Assembly: GCF_018555685.1 (NCBI RefSeq) | Contig: NZ_JAFLWW010000002.1 | Location: 682,001 to 746,000, forward strand | DNA: 64,000 nt | Source of the DNA: Aminobacter anthyllidis | GTDB taxonomy: Bacteria; Pseudomonadota; Alphaproteobacteria; Rhizobiales; Rhizobiaceae | Direction: 5' to 3' | Part shown: positions 1 through 10,457 of the stretch, in pieces | Position numbering within the stretch: the first letter of the stretch is position 1 | Layout: every line of letters begins with the position of its first letter | Translations under genes and position numbers: made by a program | Notes under the pieces: generated by a model | Seen by the model: the letters and a program-made list of their open reading frames with translations, nothing else | The model's database searches: none | What the model was told of the DNA's origin: nothing

Positions 1-2
1 AG

Positions 3-368
3 CAACAGCTCCTCAAGCGGCTTCCGGAACTGGAGCGCCCGGCGCGAGACGCCAGCGAGATCTTTGCGGCGATGGCATCAGGGGCGGATGACGTAGGGGG
101 CAGGATTTCGTCACTGGTGGGTCGCCTTGAAATCAGCGAGCGCACGCTGAGGCGGCGCAGCCATGACTATTTCGGATATGGACCGAAGACGCTGGACCGG
201 ATCCTGCGTTTCCAGAATTTTGTTTCCCTGTTGCGCTCGCAGGGCGAGCAGCGCTTGGCCGGCCTGGCTTACGCGGCCGGATATGCCGACCAAGCGCATC
301 TCGGCCGCGAGATCCAGACATTGTGCGGCATGACCGCCGGAAGCTTCGTGCGCCAGATCAATGGCTGA
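3..368 (+). CDS. AraC-family transcriptional regulator, C-terminal part (5' truncated by window edge)
   Basis: Only the end of this gene is present: the frame is open to the left edge, so the true start lies outside the window (an internal ATG at 72 is not needed). The visible part is the AraC/XylS-type DNA-binding region: ISERTLRRR is the first helix-turn-helix, and AYAAGYADQAHLGREI followed by GMTAGSFVRQI is the second helix and family tail. The sensor domain is missing, so the ligand is unknown. It lies directly upstream of a VOC protein and a DoxX protein on the same strand. Family call is firm, target unknown. Confidence 0.8.
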   Translation, partial: QQLLKRLPELERPARDASEIFAAMASGADDVGGRISSLVGRLEISERTLRRRSHDYFGYGPKTLDRILRFQNFVSLLRSQGEQRLAGLAYAAGYADQAHLGREIQTLCGMTAGSFVRQING

Positions 369-443
369 ATGGCCGTTTCGTTCAAGATTTCCGCCGCCGC
401 ACTCGGTATTGGCGGCAATCCCACGAAACGCAGGAGATTTGCC

Positions 444-797
444 ATGGGTACGAGCGGAAACGATCGCCGGATCGACAACATCGAATTCAACGTCAGCGAT
501 ATCGCGCGGTCGCGTGAATTCTACGGCAAGGCCTTCGGCTGGAGCTTCACCGACTATGGTCCGACCTATTGCGAATTCACCGACGGCCGCCTGACAGGGG
601 GACTTACGACGGGCGGCCCGATCAAGACCGGTGGACCGCTGGTGATCCTCTATGCCGACGATCTCGCAGCAACACAAAGCCGCCTTGAGGCCGCTGGCGC
701 CAAGATCGTCAAGCCGGTGTTCGAATTTCCAGGCGGTCGGCGTTTCCACTTCGAAGATCCCGACGGCTACGAACTGGCGGTGTGGTCGGCGAATTGA
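444..797 (+). CDS. VOC family protein (glyoxalase/bleomycin-resistance fold)
   Basis: A 117-residue single-domain vicinal-oxygen-chelate protein. NIEFNVSDIARSREFYGKAFGW at the N-terminus and HFEDPDGYELAVWS at the C-terminus are the paired beta-alpha-beta-beta-beta signatures; the FEDPDGYELAVW end contains the usual metal-binding glutamate. The start at 444 is preferred because a CAGGAG ribosome site lies at 431-436; the frame is also open from an earlier ATG at 369, which would add an untypical N-terminus. It is followed one base later by a DoxX gene, so the two are probably co-transcribed. The substrate cannot be read from sequence. Confidence 0.85.
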   Translation: MGTSGNDRRIDNIEFNVSDIARSREFYGKAFGWSFTDYGPTYCEFTDGRLTGGLTTGGPIKTGGPLVILYADDLAATQSRLEAAGAKIVKPVFEFPGGRRFHFEDPDGYELAVWSAN

Positions 798-798
798 G

Positions 799-1158
799 AT
801 GGCAACGATGGCCGAAAGCCTCGGGTTCATCTTGCTGGGCGGCGTGTTCGTCTGGGCAGGTGCCGAACACTTTTGGAATTTCCGCTCGGTTTCTGGCCTT
901 TTGACCGAAAAGGGGTTGCCCGCAGCGGCACTTCTGCTCGGCGCAGGCTCGATCATCGAAATCGTCGCCGGCTTGTGCCTGGCGATCGGCGTCATGCGCC
1001 CTTACGCGGCAATCGCCCTGATCCTGTTCACCATCGCAGCAACACTGATGGCGCTCAACTTCTGGCGTTACTCAGGTGCGGAGAGACAAGGGTTGCGGTC
1101 GGCATTCATCATCAACTTTGCAGTCGTTGGCGGGCTCATCCTCGCCGCGACAGCATAG
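799..1158 (+). CDS. DoxX family integral membrane protein
   Basis: A 119-residue protein with four hydrophobic segments (about residues 8-25, 42-62, 66-86 and 98-117). GLPAAALLLGAGSIIEIVAGLCLAIG is the typical DoxX/SURF4-like core. The start at 799 overlaps the end of the VOC gene region (one base after its stop), implying translational coupling; ATG at 808 is an alternative. DoxX proteins are small inner-membrane proteins, in some bacteria linked to redox or thiosulfate functions; here only the family is clear. Confidence 0.8.
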   Translation: MATMAESLGFILLGGVFVWAGAEHFWNFRSVSGLLTEKGLPAAALLLGAGSIIEIVAGLCLAIGVMRPYAAIALILFTIAATLMALNFWRYSGAERQGLRSAFIINFAVVGGLILAATA

Positions 1159-1185
1159 GATCCGAATGAGCATCTCCCGGATACG

Positions 1186-1214
1186 AAAAAGCCCGGTCCT
1201 TGGGAGGACCGGGC
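1186..1214 (-). terminator. Rho-independent terminator of the DUF1127 gene
   Basis: A perfect 10-bp stem (1191-1200 with 1205-1214, GCCCGGTCCT/AGGACCGGGC) with a four-base loop. On the minus strand it is followed by five T residues (AAAAA at 1186-1190 on the plus strand). It sits downstream of the minus-strand DUF1127 gene, and the plus-strand DoxX gene ends just before it. Confidence 0.85.
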
Positions 1215-1276
1215 AACGTGCAGGCGAGGCCGGCGGGGACCGGCTGGGAGTGGGGAGCCTGCAAAAGCAGATTCGG

Positions 1277-1567
1277 TTACGCGACGCGTCGGGCCAAAAC
1301 CTCGATGTTGTCGCTGCGCGACTGCCTGATCGAACGCAAACGCGCTGTCGGATCGCTGGCAAACGGCAGATCGACAGCGACATGCAGATCGCCGCGCGTC
1401 AGCCCGACATCGGCGAGTTCGGTGTCCGTCATCTCGCCGAGGCGGTAAAAGGCGCGACGGTTTTTCCAGGCGCGGAAGAGATCGGTGGTATAATTGACAA
1501 TACGCATCGCATTCACCGGCCGAGCCGCGGAACGCGTCGTCTCAGTGCAATGGTCGAGCGTGGTCAT
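1277..1567 (-). CDS. DUF1127 domain protein
   Basis: A 96-residue protein with the arginine-rich DUF1127 motif (FRAWKNRRAFYRLGEMTD followed by TELADVGLTRGDL), here in the middle of the chain with a longer than usual flank on both sides. The start at 1567 is chosen because a GGAGGT ribosome site lies just upstream; an ATG at 1579 is also in frame. Family knowledge: small DUF1127 proteins in Agrobacterium and Brucella affect phosphate, carbon and RNA-related traits, and several are controlled by the LysR regulator VtlR/LsrB. A LysR gene of that type is divergently transcribed 148 bp away. Confidence 0.85.
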   Translation of the reverse strand: MTTLDHCTETTRSAARPVNAMRIVNYTTDLFRAWKNRRAFYRLGEMTDTELADVGLTRGDLHVAVDLPFASDPTARLRSIRQSRSDNIEVLARRVA

Positions 1568-1715
1568 ATCTACCTCCATTCGGGACAAACGGGTCCCGTC
1601 CGGTCGACGCTCCTTGCCGCCGCACCGGTTCCGATTCACATGCTTCATGTGGACAATGCGAGATTGCCATCGGCGTATTGATTAATCCAACGAATGTTTC
1701 TAATCTTTACCATCA

Positions 1716-2693
1716 ATGTTCATGATGGAAACGTCGATGGCCGCTCCGCTCGATCTTGACCAGCTCCACACCTTCATCTCCATCGTCGACACCGGCAGCT
1801 TCACCCGCGCCGCCGACGAGGTGCACCGCACGCAGTCAGCGGTGTCGATGCAGATGCGCCGTCTCGAGGACCGCATCGGCAAGGCTCTCTTCGAAAAGGA
1901 GGGTCGCATGAACAAGCTGACCGAGGAAGGCGAGCGTCTTCTGACCTACGCAAGGCGCCTGCTGCACCTCAACCGCGAGACACTGGCCGCCTTCGACGAC
2001 AAAGCGTTGGAGGGCACCGTCCGCATCGGCGTGCCGGACGACTACGCCGACCGCTTCCTGCCCGAAATCATGGCGCGGTTCTCGCGCTCCAACCCGCGCG
2101 TCGAGCTGTCGGTGTTGTGCGAGCCCACCGTCAATCTCGCCGACCAGATCCGTCGCGGCAATCTCGACATTGCGCTGGTGACCCAGTGCGAGGACACCCG
2201 GCCGAGCGAGATCGTGCGTAACGAACCGCTGCTGTGGGTGTCGTCGGCGAGCCACATGGTACATGAGGAATCCATCTTGCCGATGGCCTTCGGCCGCCCG
2301 ACCTGCCAGTGGCGGCAGATGGCGACCGAACTGCTCGACGCCAGCGGCCGCGAATACCGCGTGCTGTTCACCAGTTGGTCGGCCAACGTCATCACCGCCG
2401 CCGTTCTGGCCGGGCTCGCCGTTTCGGTGCTGCCCGAATGCGCGCTTCGGCCGGGCATGCGCGTGCTTGGCGAAGCCGACGGCTTCGGCGCCTTGCCCGA
2501 TTGCAAGATCGGCATATTGCGCGGCCATTCCAGCCGGCCGGAGATCGTCGACGCGCTGGCGCGGCATATCTCAGAGAGCCTGGACAACATCTCGGTGCCG
2601 CTGACCGACGAGACCGGGACGTTCGATTTCGCAGCCCTTGCCACCGCACGCGGACGGCGGCTCAAGCCGAACCACATCATGCCGGGATGGTAG
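1716..2693 (+). CDS. LysR-family transcriptional regulator (LsrB/VtlR-like)
   Basis: A 325-residue LysR protein. The N-terminal winged helix (LDLDQLHTFISIVDTGSF, then SAVSMQMRRLEDRIG) is followed by a substrate-binding domain beginning at GTVRIGVPDDYADRFLPEIM. From memory the sequence resembles LsrB of Sinorhizobium and VtlR of Brucella, regulators of oxidative stress, surface polysaccharide and small DUF1127 genes; I cannot align it here. Several in-frame ATGs (1716, 1722, 1725, 1737) make the start uncertain and no strong ribosome site is visible. It is divergent from a DUF1127 gene and upstream of xseA on the same strand. Confidence 0.85.
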   Translation: MFMMETSMAAPLDLDQLHTFISIVDTGSFTRAADEVHRTQSAVSMQMRRLEDRIGKALFEKEGRMNKLTEEGERLLTYARRLLHLNRETLAAFDDKALEGTVRIGVPDDYADRFLPEIMARFSRSNPRVELSVLCEPTVNLADQIRRGNLDIALVTQCEDTRPSEIVRNEPLLWVSSASHMVHEESILPMAFGRPTCQWRQMATELLDASGREYRVLFTSWSANVITAAVLAGLAVSVLPECALRPGMRVLGEADGFGALPDCKIGILRGHSSRPEIVDALARHISESLDNISVPLTDETGTFDFAALATARGRRLKPNHIMPGW

Positions 2694-2749
2694 GCCGCGA
2701 CTGACCGGCAAAGCTTGACGAGGAGGGTCGCGCGGCCCTCAATCGCGCC

Positions 2750-4315
2750 ATGAACGAACTTGCCACCGAATCACGCACCAACGCTGCCGAATACACCGTC
2801 AGCGAAATCTCCGGCGCGCTAAAGCGTACCGTCGAGGACGTATTCGGCAATGTGCGGGTGCGCGGCGAAATCTCGGGCTATCGCGGTCCGCATTCGTCCG
2901 GCCATGCCTATTTCTCGCTCAAGGATGACCGCGCCCGCATCGAAGCCGTGGTGTGGAAAGGCACGATGAGCCGGCTGAAATTCCGTCCCGAAGAAGGGAT
3001 GGAGGTCATCGCCACCGGCAAGCTGACCACGTATCCCGGGTCGTCGAAGTACCAGATCGTCATCGACAGCCTGGAGCCCGCGGGCGCCGGTGCGTTGATG
3101 GCATTGCTCGAGGAGCGCAAGCGCAAGCTGGCCGCCGAAGGCCTTTTCGACGACAGCCGCAAGCAGCTGCTGCCGTTCATGCCGCTGGTGATTGGCGTGG
3201 TGACCTCGCCGACGGGTGCCGTCATCCGCGACATCATCCACCGCATCAAGGACCGTTTCCCGCTGCATGTGCTGGTCTGGCCGGTTCGCGTTCAGGGCGA
3301 GACGTCTGGCGCGGAGGTGGCCGCGGCCGTCAATGGTTTCAACGAATTGCCGGAACTCGGCCCCATTCGCCGCCCCGACCTTCTTATCGTGGCGCGCGGC
3401 GGCGGCAGCCTCGAGGACCTCTGGGGCTTCAACGACGAAGTGCTGATCCGCGCCGTCGCGGCATCCCACATCCCTGTCATCTCGGCTGTCGGCCACGAAA
3501 CCGACTGGACGCTGATCGACCTTGCCGCCGACAGGCGCGCGCCGACGCCAACGGGCGCTGCCGAGCTCGCCGTGCCTGTCAAAGCCGAGCTCGAAGCCGT
3601 GCTCGCCAATCTTGGCGCGCGGCTGCGTGGTGCCGTTTCACGCATGATCGACCGGCGCAGCCAGGCGGTGCGGGCAGCAGCGCGCGCCCTGCCCACGCCC
3701 GACCAGTTGCTGGCGCTGCCGCGCCGGCGCTTTGACGAAGCAACGAGCCGGCTCGGGCGGGCACTGACCGTCGCCACCGAGCGCAAGCGCGCCAGGCTGT
3801 CCGCCGTGCGGCTGTCGCCGGCGACGCTGGCGCGGCGGATCGGCGAGACGCGGCGGCACCTCGACCGCGACATGTTGCGCGCCGACGCCGCCCTGCGGGC
3901 CATGGTGCGCGAGAAACGGATCCGCTTCGATCGAACCAAAGGCCGGTTGTCGCCGGAGCCGCTGGTCCGGCGACAGGAAGCCTATGGCCAGCAGCTTGCC
4001 GGACTGGAGCGTCGCGGCACACTGGCCGTCGGCCGCAGGCTCGAGCGTGCAAGGACGCGCCTGTCGCAAGCTGACCGGCTGATGGCGACGCTGTCGCACA
4101 AGGCCGTTCTGGCGCGCGGTTTTGCGCTTGTGCGCGATGCCGACGGAGCGGTGCTCAAGCGAGCCGCTGAAGTGGCCATGGGTGCTGCGCTGTCGATCGA
4201 ATTCGCCGACGGCACGACAAATGCAATCGCCGCAAGTGGCGAGGCAAAGCCGAAGCCGGTGGCCAGGCCCGCAGCCAAGGCCAAGGAACCTGGCAATCAG
4301 GGCAGCCTGTTCTAA
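2750..4315 (+). CDS. xseA: Exodeoxyribonuclease VII large subunit
   Basis: A 521-residue protein matching the large subunit of exonuclease VII, which degrades single-stranded DNA to short acid-soluble oligonucleotides with the XseB small subunit. The N-terminal OB-fold ([31 protein letters not shown]) is followed by the catalytic region with [33 protein letters not shown] and [13 protein letters not shown], all diagnostic. The C-terminus is Ala/Lys/Pro-rich and ends GNQGSLF, as is common in rhizobia. xseB is not in the window. It ends 12 bases before the stop of a convergent AsmA gene. Confidence 0.96.
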   Translation: MNELATESRTNAAEYTVSEISGALKRTVEDVFGNVRVRGEISGYRGPHSSGHAYFSLKDDRARIEAVVWKGTMSRLKFRPEEGMEVIATGKLTTYPGSSKYQIVIDSLEPAGAGALMALLEERKRKLAAEGLFDDSRKQLLPFMPLVIGVVTSPTGAVIRDIIHRIKDRFPLHVLVWPVRVQGETSGAEVAAAVNGFNELPELGPIRRPDLLIVARGGGSLEDLWGFNDEVLIRAVAASHIPVISAVGHETDWTLIDLAADRRAPTPTGAAELAVPVKAELEAVLANLGARLRGAVSRMIDRRSQAVRAAARALPTPDQLLALPRRRFDEATSRLGRALTVATERKRARLSAVRLSPATLARRIGETRRHLDRDMLRADAALRAMVREKRIRFDRTKGRLSPEPLVRRQEAYGQQLAGLERRGTLAVGRRLERARTRLSQADRLMATLSHKAVLARGFALVRDADGAVLKRAAEVAMGAALSIEFADGTTNAIAASGEAKPKPVARPAAKAKEPGNQGSLF

Positions 4316-4327
4316 ATCAGTTGAGGT

Positions 4328-6205
4328 TCAGTCGCCCGTGGGCGACGAGATCACGGGTGCCACCAGTGGTGAAATGAACGGTGCGCTCCACGAGCCTCCG
4401 ACGAAGAACGCCGTCGGCGGCACTGCCGGTGTAACAGGGGATGTCGTCGTCGACGTGGATGCCGTGACCTCCCTGGCTTCGATCGCTCCCGACAGGGCAA
4501 GCCCGCGCCCGACATAAGGCACGATGCCGGTCAGCCAGATGCGGCTTGTCGGCGTACGCGCCTCGGCCTTGTCGATCTTGGCGACGCCGTTGGAGATCGT
4601 CGCCTTGAGTTCGACGCCGTCGACCGGCAGCGTGCCGCCCGAAACCTCGTCGAGGGAGAAAAAGCCGCGCTCAGCGGCGCGCTTCATGAATGCCTGCAGG
4701 TCGAGCCCGGCAATGGCGCCGACGCCAAATGTGGCGGCCACGGAACCGTTGGCATTCTCAAGCAGCGTGTTCCAGTTCGAGCCCGGGCCCTGGAGGATCA
4801 CCGATACCGTACCACGGCCGATCGGCACGATGTGGCTCATGCCTGCCGCCGTGCCGAAAGCGCCGCCGTCGATATCAGACGCCAGGAGCCGCATCTCCGC
4901 CTGGTTGCCGCCCGGCTTGCGGTCAAAGCGGATGCTGGCCTGGACGTTGCCGCCGAAGGCCTCGGCGTCGGAAATATCAAATGCCGCCAGACCGCCCTTG
5001 ACCTGCGCCGTGGCGGCGACCTCGGCGAGCGCGATGGAACCGGCCGTCGCCTTCGTCGCAGACAGCCTGAGATCGAGGTTGATACGGTCGGAAAAGCTGG
5101 TGTCGATATCGGCAGCCCCGGCGTTGGTCGTCGGTGCTATCGAGGCGAAGGACGACGCAAACGTCATCAGGTCGAGCGTATCGAAGGCGAGCGTGCCCGA
5201 AATCGACGGCACGGCGCCATCCAGCGACAGGTCGAGAATGCCCATGCCGGGATTGCCGTCGAGCGTGACCTGCGCGTTTTCGATCTTCAGGCGCGACAGG
5301 TTGCCGGTGACCTTGGAGGCGAGCGAAATCGAGCCGACGGGGCTGCCCGGCAGGATGCCCGGCCTGGACCATTCCAGCATTCGACGGAAGGAAGGCGACA
5401 CGACCTTGGCTTGGCCGTCGACATGCGCATCGGGACCCATGTCGATGGTGCCGTCGAACGAGGCTTCGAGCGGCGCCGATTTCAACGAAGCGACGATCGG
5501 CGCCGTGCCGCCGGCAAACAGCATCAGCGGGCTTGGCGACGACAATTCAAGCGCCACCTGCTCGCCGTGCCAGACACCGGTGGCGGTCAGCTTTCCGGCC
5601 TTGTTCAGTGCCGGCAGGCTGGCCTTGCCGGTGAGATCGCTCAGAAGCTCGTCCTCACCTTCGTCGGAAACCGCGACGACCCGACCGTCGATGAATTCGA
5701 CTGCGCCGAACTCGTCGGCGGGCAGCGCGCTGAGGTCGGGCTCCACAGGGTTCGACGCCACGGTGGCACGGGCGCGCTCGATGGCCCGGCTGAGGCGCCC
5801 GCCGCTCGAATGCGGCAGCTCCACCCCGCCATCGGCAAGGCGCTTCAAGCGCAGTGTCGGCCGGATGAAATGCGCATCGGAGAAATCGACGTTGCCGCTG
5901 AGTGCTGAAAGCGCGGACAGCTCGATCTCGACACGTTCGGCCTCGATAACAGGCGAGCCCTGCTCGTCATCCCAATCGGTCAGCGTCACGTCGGTGAGGG
6001 TGGCGCGGAAAACCGGCCAGATCTCGATATCGGGTGTGCCCTCGATCGATACGCGGAAGCCGCTCCACGCGCTCATCTCGAAGGCGATGCGATCCTTGAC
6101 GATCTGGGTAGAAGCAATGAACGGCACCGCGGCAACCGTAGCGGCGACCAGGACGATGAGCCCTATGATCGCCCAGATGCTGCGCCTGAACAGTGGTGAT
6201 GGCAT
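4328..6205 (-). CDS. AsmA family protein (inner-membrane-anchored, periplasmic)
   Basis: A 625-residue protein with one N-terminal membrane segment (SIWAIIGLIVLVAATVAAVPFIA) followed by a long beta-rich periplasmic region. The start region around SGFRVSIEGTPDIEIWPVFRATLTDV and the C-terminal segment with GTVSVILQGPGSNWNTLLENANGSVAATFG are typical of AsmA proteins, which belong to the bridge-like lipid-transfer group (with YhdP and TamB) and influence outer-membrane lipids. The start at 6205 is chosen because AAGGGC lies upstream and it removes a cysteine/arginine-rich leader. It is divergent from aacS across about 180 bp. Confidence 0.88.
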   Translation of the reverse strand: MPSPLFRRSIWAIIGLIVLVAATVAAVPFIASTQIVKDRIAFEMSAWSGFRVSIEGTPDIEIWPVFRATLTDVTLTDWDDEQGSPVIEAERVEIELSALSALSGNVDFSDAHFIRPTLRLKRLADGGVELPHSSGGRLSRAIERARATVASNPVEPDLSALPADEFGAVEFIDGRVVAVSDEGEDELLSDLTGKASLPALNKAGKLTATGVWHGEQVALELSSPSPLMLFAGGTAPIVASLKSAPLEASFDGTIDMGPDAHVDGQAKVVSPSFRRMLEWSRPGILPGSPVGSISLASKVTGNLSRLKIENAQVTLDGNPGMGILDLSLDGAVPSISGTLAFDTLDLMTFASSFASIAPTTNAGAADIDTSFSDRINLDLRLSATKATAGSIALAEVAATAQVKGGLAAFDISDAEAFGGNVQASIRFDRKPGGNQAEMRLLASDIDGGAFGTAAGMSHIVPIGRGTVSVILQGPGSNWNTLLENANGSVAATFGVGAIAGLDLQAFMKRAAERGFFSLDEVSGGTLPVDGVELKATISNGVAKIDKAEARTPTSRIWLTGIVPYVGRGLALSGAIEAREVTASTSTTTSPVTPAVPPTAFFVGGSWSAPFISPLVAPVISSPTGD

Positions 6206-6387
6206 GTTGCCCTTGTGCCGCCCGTGCTGCGCCGTTGTGGCTAACGGGTGTAACCGAGTAACGCGGCATTTCAAGTCTTTGTGGCCATGCGATGACGTTT
6301 GCGCACAGCGCAATGGCGCTAATCGACATTTCCTTGATCTGCTGCAGTGCGACATGCATAACCATGCGCGTTCTGGGAGAGATGCAA

Positions 6388-8346
<1,959 letters not shown>

Positions 8347-8469
8347 GACACGGCGGCATGCTTAACGAAAGGTGACCACCAAATTTACCTAGACTTCAGG
8401 AGTGGTACACTTTCGTAAACTTTTCATCACCTGGGTAAGGAGCTGTTAAGGTTCGACCCTGATAGTCAT

Positions 8470-8580
8470 GCCTAACTTGAGGGAGAAATCCCGTTCCTCA
8501 CTTTCGAGGATAGCCAGTTCAGCTCAAGTCCCCGTTGAAACAGCATCTACCTCAAAGGCGCCACAGCGGCGCCTTTTTCT
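8470..8580 (+). ncRNA. Candidate small RNA with three helices and a terminator
   Basis: There is no credible open frame from the aacS stop to 8601. The region folds on paper: an outer helix ACTTGA/TCAAGT (8475-8480 with 8524-8529) encloses a GGGA/TCCC hairpin with a GAAA loop (8481-8492) and a TCCTC/GAGGA hairpin (8495-8510). It ends in a strong terminator at 8554-8578. It could equally be the structured 3' end of the aacS transcript; I see no convincing promoter and cannot set the 5' end. Confidence 0.4.
8554..8578 (+). terminator. Rho-independent terminator
   Basis: A 9-bp perfect stem AAAGGCGCC/GGCGCCTTT (8554-8562 with 8568-8576), a five-base loop, and a T-run on the plus strand (8574-8578). 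It terminates aacS or the candidate sRNA, facing the convergent iron permease gene. Confidence 0.85.
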
Positions 8581-8601
8581 TTAGCTTCATCTAAAGAGAA
8601 C

Positions 8602-10353
8602 TTAGAGCGACGCCTCGGCGTCGCGCACCAGCGCGCCGGAAAGCAGCACCACCGGCACCATGGCGGTGATGATGATGACGATTGCCGCAACGGCGCCCTC
8701 CTCCGGCACGCCGCGCGAGGCGTTTTCGTAGACATGGGTGGCGAGCGTGCTGAAGCCGAACGGCCTGAGCAGGATGGTCGCCGACAGTTCCTTGACGGTA
8801 TCGACGAAGACGAGGACCGCGGCCGTCAGGATCGCCGGCTTGAGCAATGGCAGCAGCACACTGGTCGCGCTTTGCGCCGGCGTCTTGCCGAGACTGCGCG
8901 CGGCTTCGTCGAGGCTGCCCGGCAGCTTCTCCATGCCGGAGCGGACGGCACCCTCGGCCAGGGCGACGAAGCGAATGGTGCAGGCGATGATGACCGCCGC
9001 GGCAGAGCCGGTGAGCAGAAGCCCCGTCGAAAAGCCGAGCCAGGCGCGCGCGAAGGCATCGAGCGAATTGTCGAAGCGTGCCAAAACGAACAGCAGGCCC
9101 AGCCCGAGGATACCGCCAGGAAGCGCGTAGCCGACCGAGGCAAGCCGCACGGTGGCGGCCATGGCGCGGCCTTTCGACAGGCGCTGGGCATTGAGCAGGA
9201 ACAGCGCGATGACGACGGTGAAGGTAGCCGTCAGCGACGCCGTCATCAGGCTGTTGAGGAATGCCCTCGCTACATCGGGTGAAACGAACTGCTCGAGCCG
9301 GCGCGAGGCATATTGACCGAAGATGGTGATCGGCACGCCGAAGCCGCTGAGGATCGGCAGCGACACGGCGGCCGGCAGGGCGATGCGCCTCCAGCCCTTG
9401 AGTGCGACGCGTGGCGGGTGAACCTTGAGATGGGTGCCACGGCCGGCATGGAAGCGCTGGCGCCGGCGCGCCCACTGTTCGGCGAGGAGCAGCACAAGCA
9501 CAAGCACGAGCATCAACAGCGCGATCTGCGCACCACCTTCGAGGCTGCCGCGATTGAGCCAGGTGGTGTAGACGGCGACGGTCAGCGTGCGGACGCCGAA
9601 ATACTCGGCGGCACCGATGTCGTTGATCGTCTCCATCAGCACCAGGGCGACACCAGCGACGATGGCAGGCCGCGCCACGGGCAGGAGTACCCGCCAGAAC
9701 ACGCGCGCCGGCGATGCGCCGAGCGTGCGAGCGACGTCGGCGATGTTGCGGCCCTGCATCAGGAAGACGATGCGGGTGGTGAGATAGACGTAGGGGTAGA
9801 GCACGGAGGCGAGCACGAAGGCCGTCCCCCAGGTCGAGCGAATGTCGGGAAACCAGTAGTCGCGAATCGTCTGGAAGCCGAAAATCTCCCGCACCAGGCT
9901 CTGGACCGGTCCCTGGTAATGGAAGAATTCGCCGAAAGCGTAGGCCGCGAGATAGGGCGGCACCGCCAGCGGCAGCACCAGCGCCCAGGACAGGATGCGG
10001 CGGAGCGGGAAATCATAGGCAACGACCGCCCAGGCGCAGGCGACGCCAGCAATCGAGGTCAGTGCCGCGACCATGGCCAGCAGTGCCAGTGTCGTGCTGA
10101 CGGCGCCCGGCAGCACATTGGCGATCAGATGCGGCCAGTCCTCGCCGGTGCCGGAAAGGGCGACGAATGCAAGCGACAGCACCGGCAGGATGACGATGAC
10201 GCCGACGGCAAGCGCCAGCGTGCCGATAAGCGGGTGGCGCAGGCGCTTGACCGGCAAGGTTCTGGCGTTCGCGGCTGACGCCACGTCTGCAATCCCCGAA
10301 CCTGCTCCGCCTGTCGTCGGCAAGGCGCTTCCCCTTAGTTTGTGCCTGCGCAT
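8602..10353 (-). CDS. fbpB: Ferric iron ABC transporter permease (fused two-domain FbpB type)
   Basis: A 583-residue inner-membrane protein with about 12 membrane segments in two homologous halves. Each half carries an EAA-type ATPase-contact loop: DVARTLGASPARVFWRVLLPVARPAI in the first and DEAARSLGKTPAQSATSVLLPLLKPAI in the second. This fused layout is typical of FbpB/SfuB/AfuB ferric permeases. The start at 10353 is chosen over 10398 because the additional leader is untypical. The binding-protein gene is directly upstream on the same strand, separated by a hairpin. No ATPase gene follows, which is unusual for this class. Confidence 0.88.
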   Translation of the reverse strand: MRRHKLRGSALPTTGGAGSGIADVASAANARTLPVKRLRHPLIGTLALAVGVIVILPVLSLAFVALSGTGEDWPHLIANVLPGAVSTTLALLAMVAALTSIAGVACAWAVVAYDFPLRRILSWALVLPLAVPPYLAAYAFGEFFHYQGPVQSLVREIFGFQTIRDYWFPDIRSTWGTAFVLASVLYPYVYLTTRIVFLMQGRNIADVARTLGASPARVFWRVLLPVARPAIVAGVALVLMETINDIGAAEYFGVRTLTVAVYTTWLNRGSLEGGAQIALLMLVLVLVLLLAEQWARRRQRFHAGRGTHLKVHPPRVALKGWRRIALPAAVSLPILSGFGVPITIFGQYASRRLEQFVSPDVARAFLNSLMTASLTATFTVVIALFLLNAQRLSKGRAMAATVRLASVGYALPGGILGLGLLFVLARFDNSLDAFARAWLGFSTGLLLTGSAAAVIIACTIRFVALAEGAVRSGMEKLPGSLDEAARSLGKTPAQSATSVLLPLLKPAILTAAVLVFVDTVKELSATILLRPFGFSTLATHVYENASRGVPEEGAVAAIVIIITAMVPVVLLSGALVRDAEASL

Positions 10354-10402
10354 CGTGCTTACCGAAAATAGAGCCCGATGTTCGGGCCTATGCGCCAATG
10401 CA

Positions 10403-10432
10403 GAAAAGCCGGACCGATCGCCCGGCCCGGCT
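10403..10432 (-). terminator. Hairpin between iron binding-protein and permease genes (attenuator or partial terminator)
   Basis: A 9-bp stem with one G-T pair (10407-10415 with 10424-10432) and an eight-base loop. On the minus strand it is followed by TTTTC. Placed between binding protein and permease, it would let some transcripts stop early, giving more binding protein than permease; this is inference. Confidence 0.6.
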
Positions 10433-10457
10433 CTTCCTCAGTTCATGTACCCGACTA

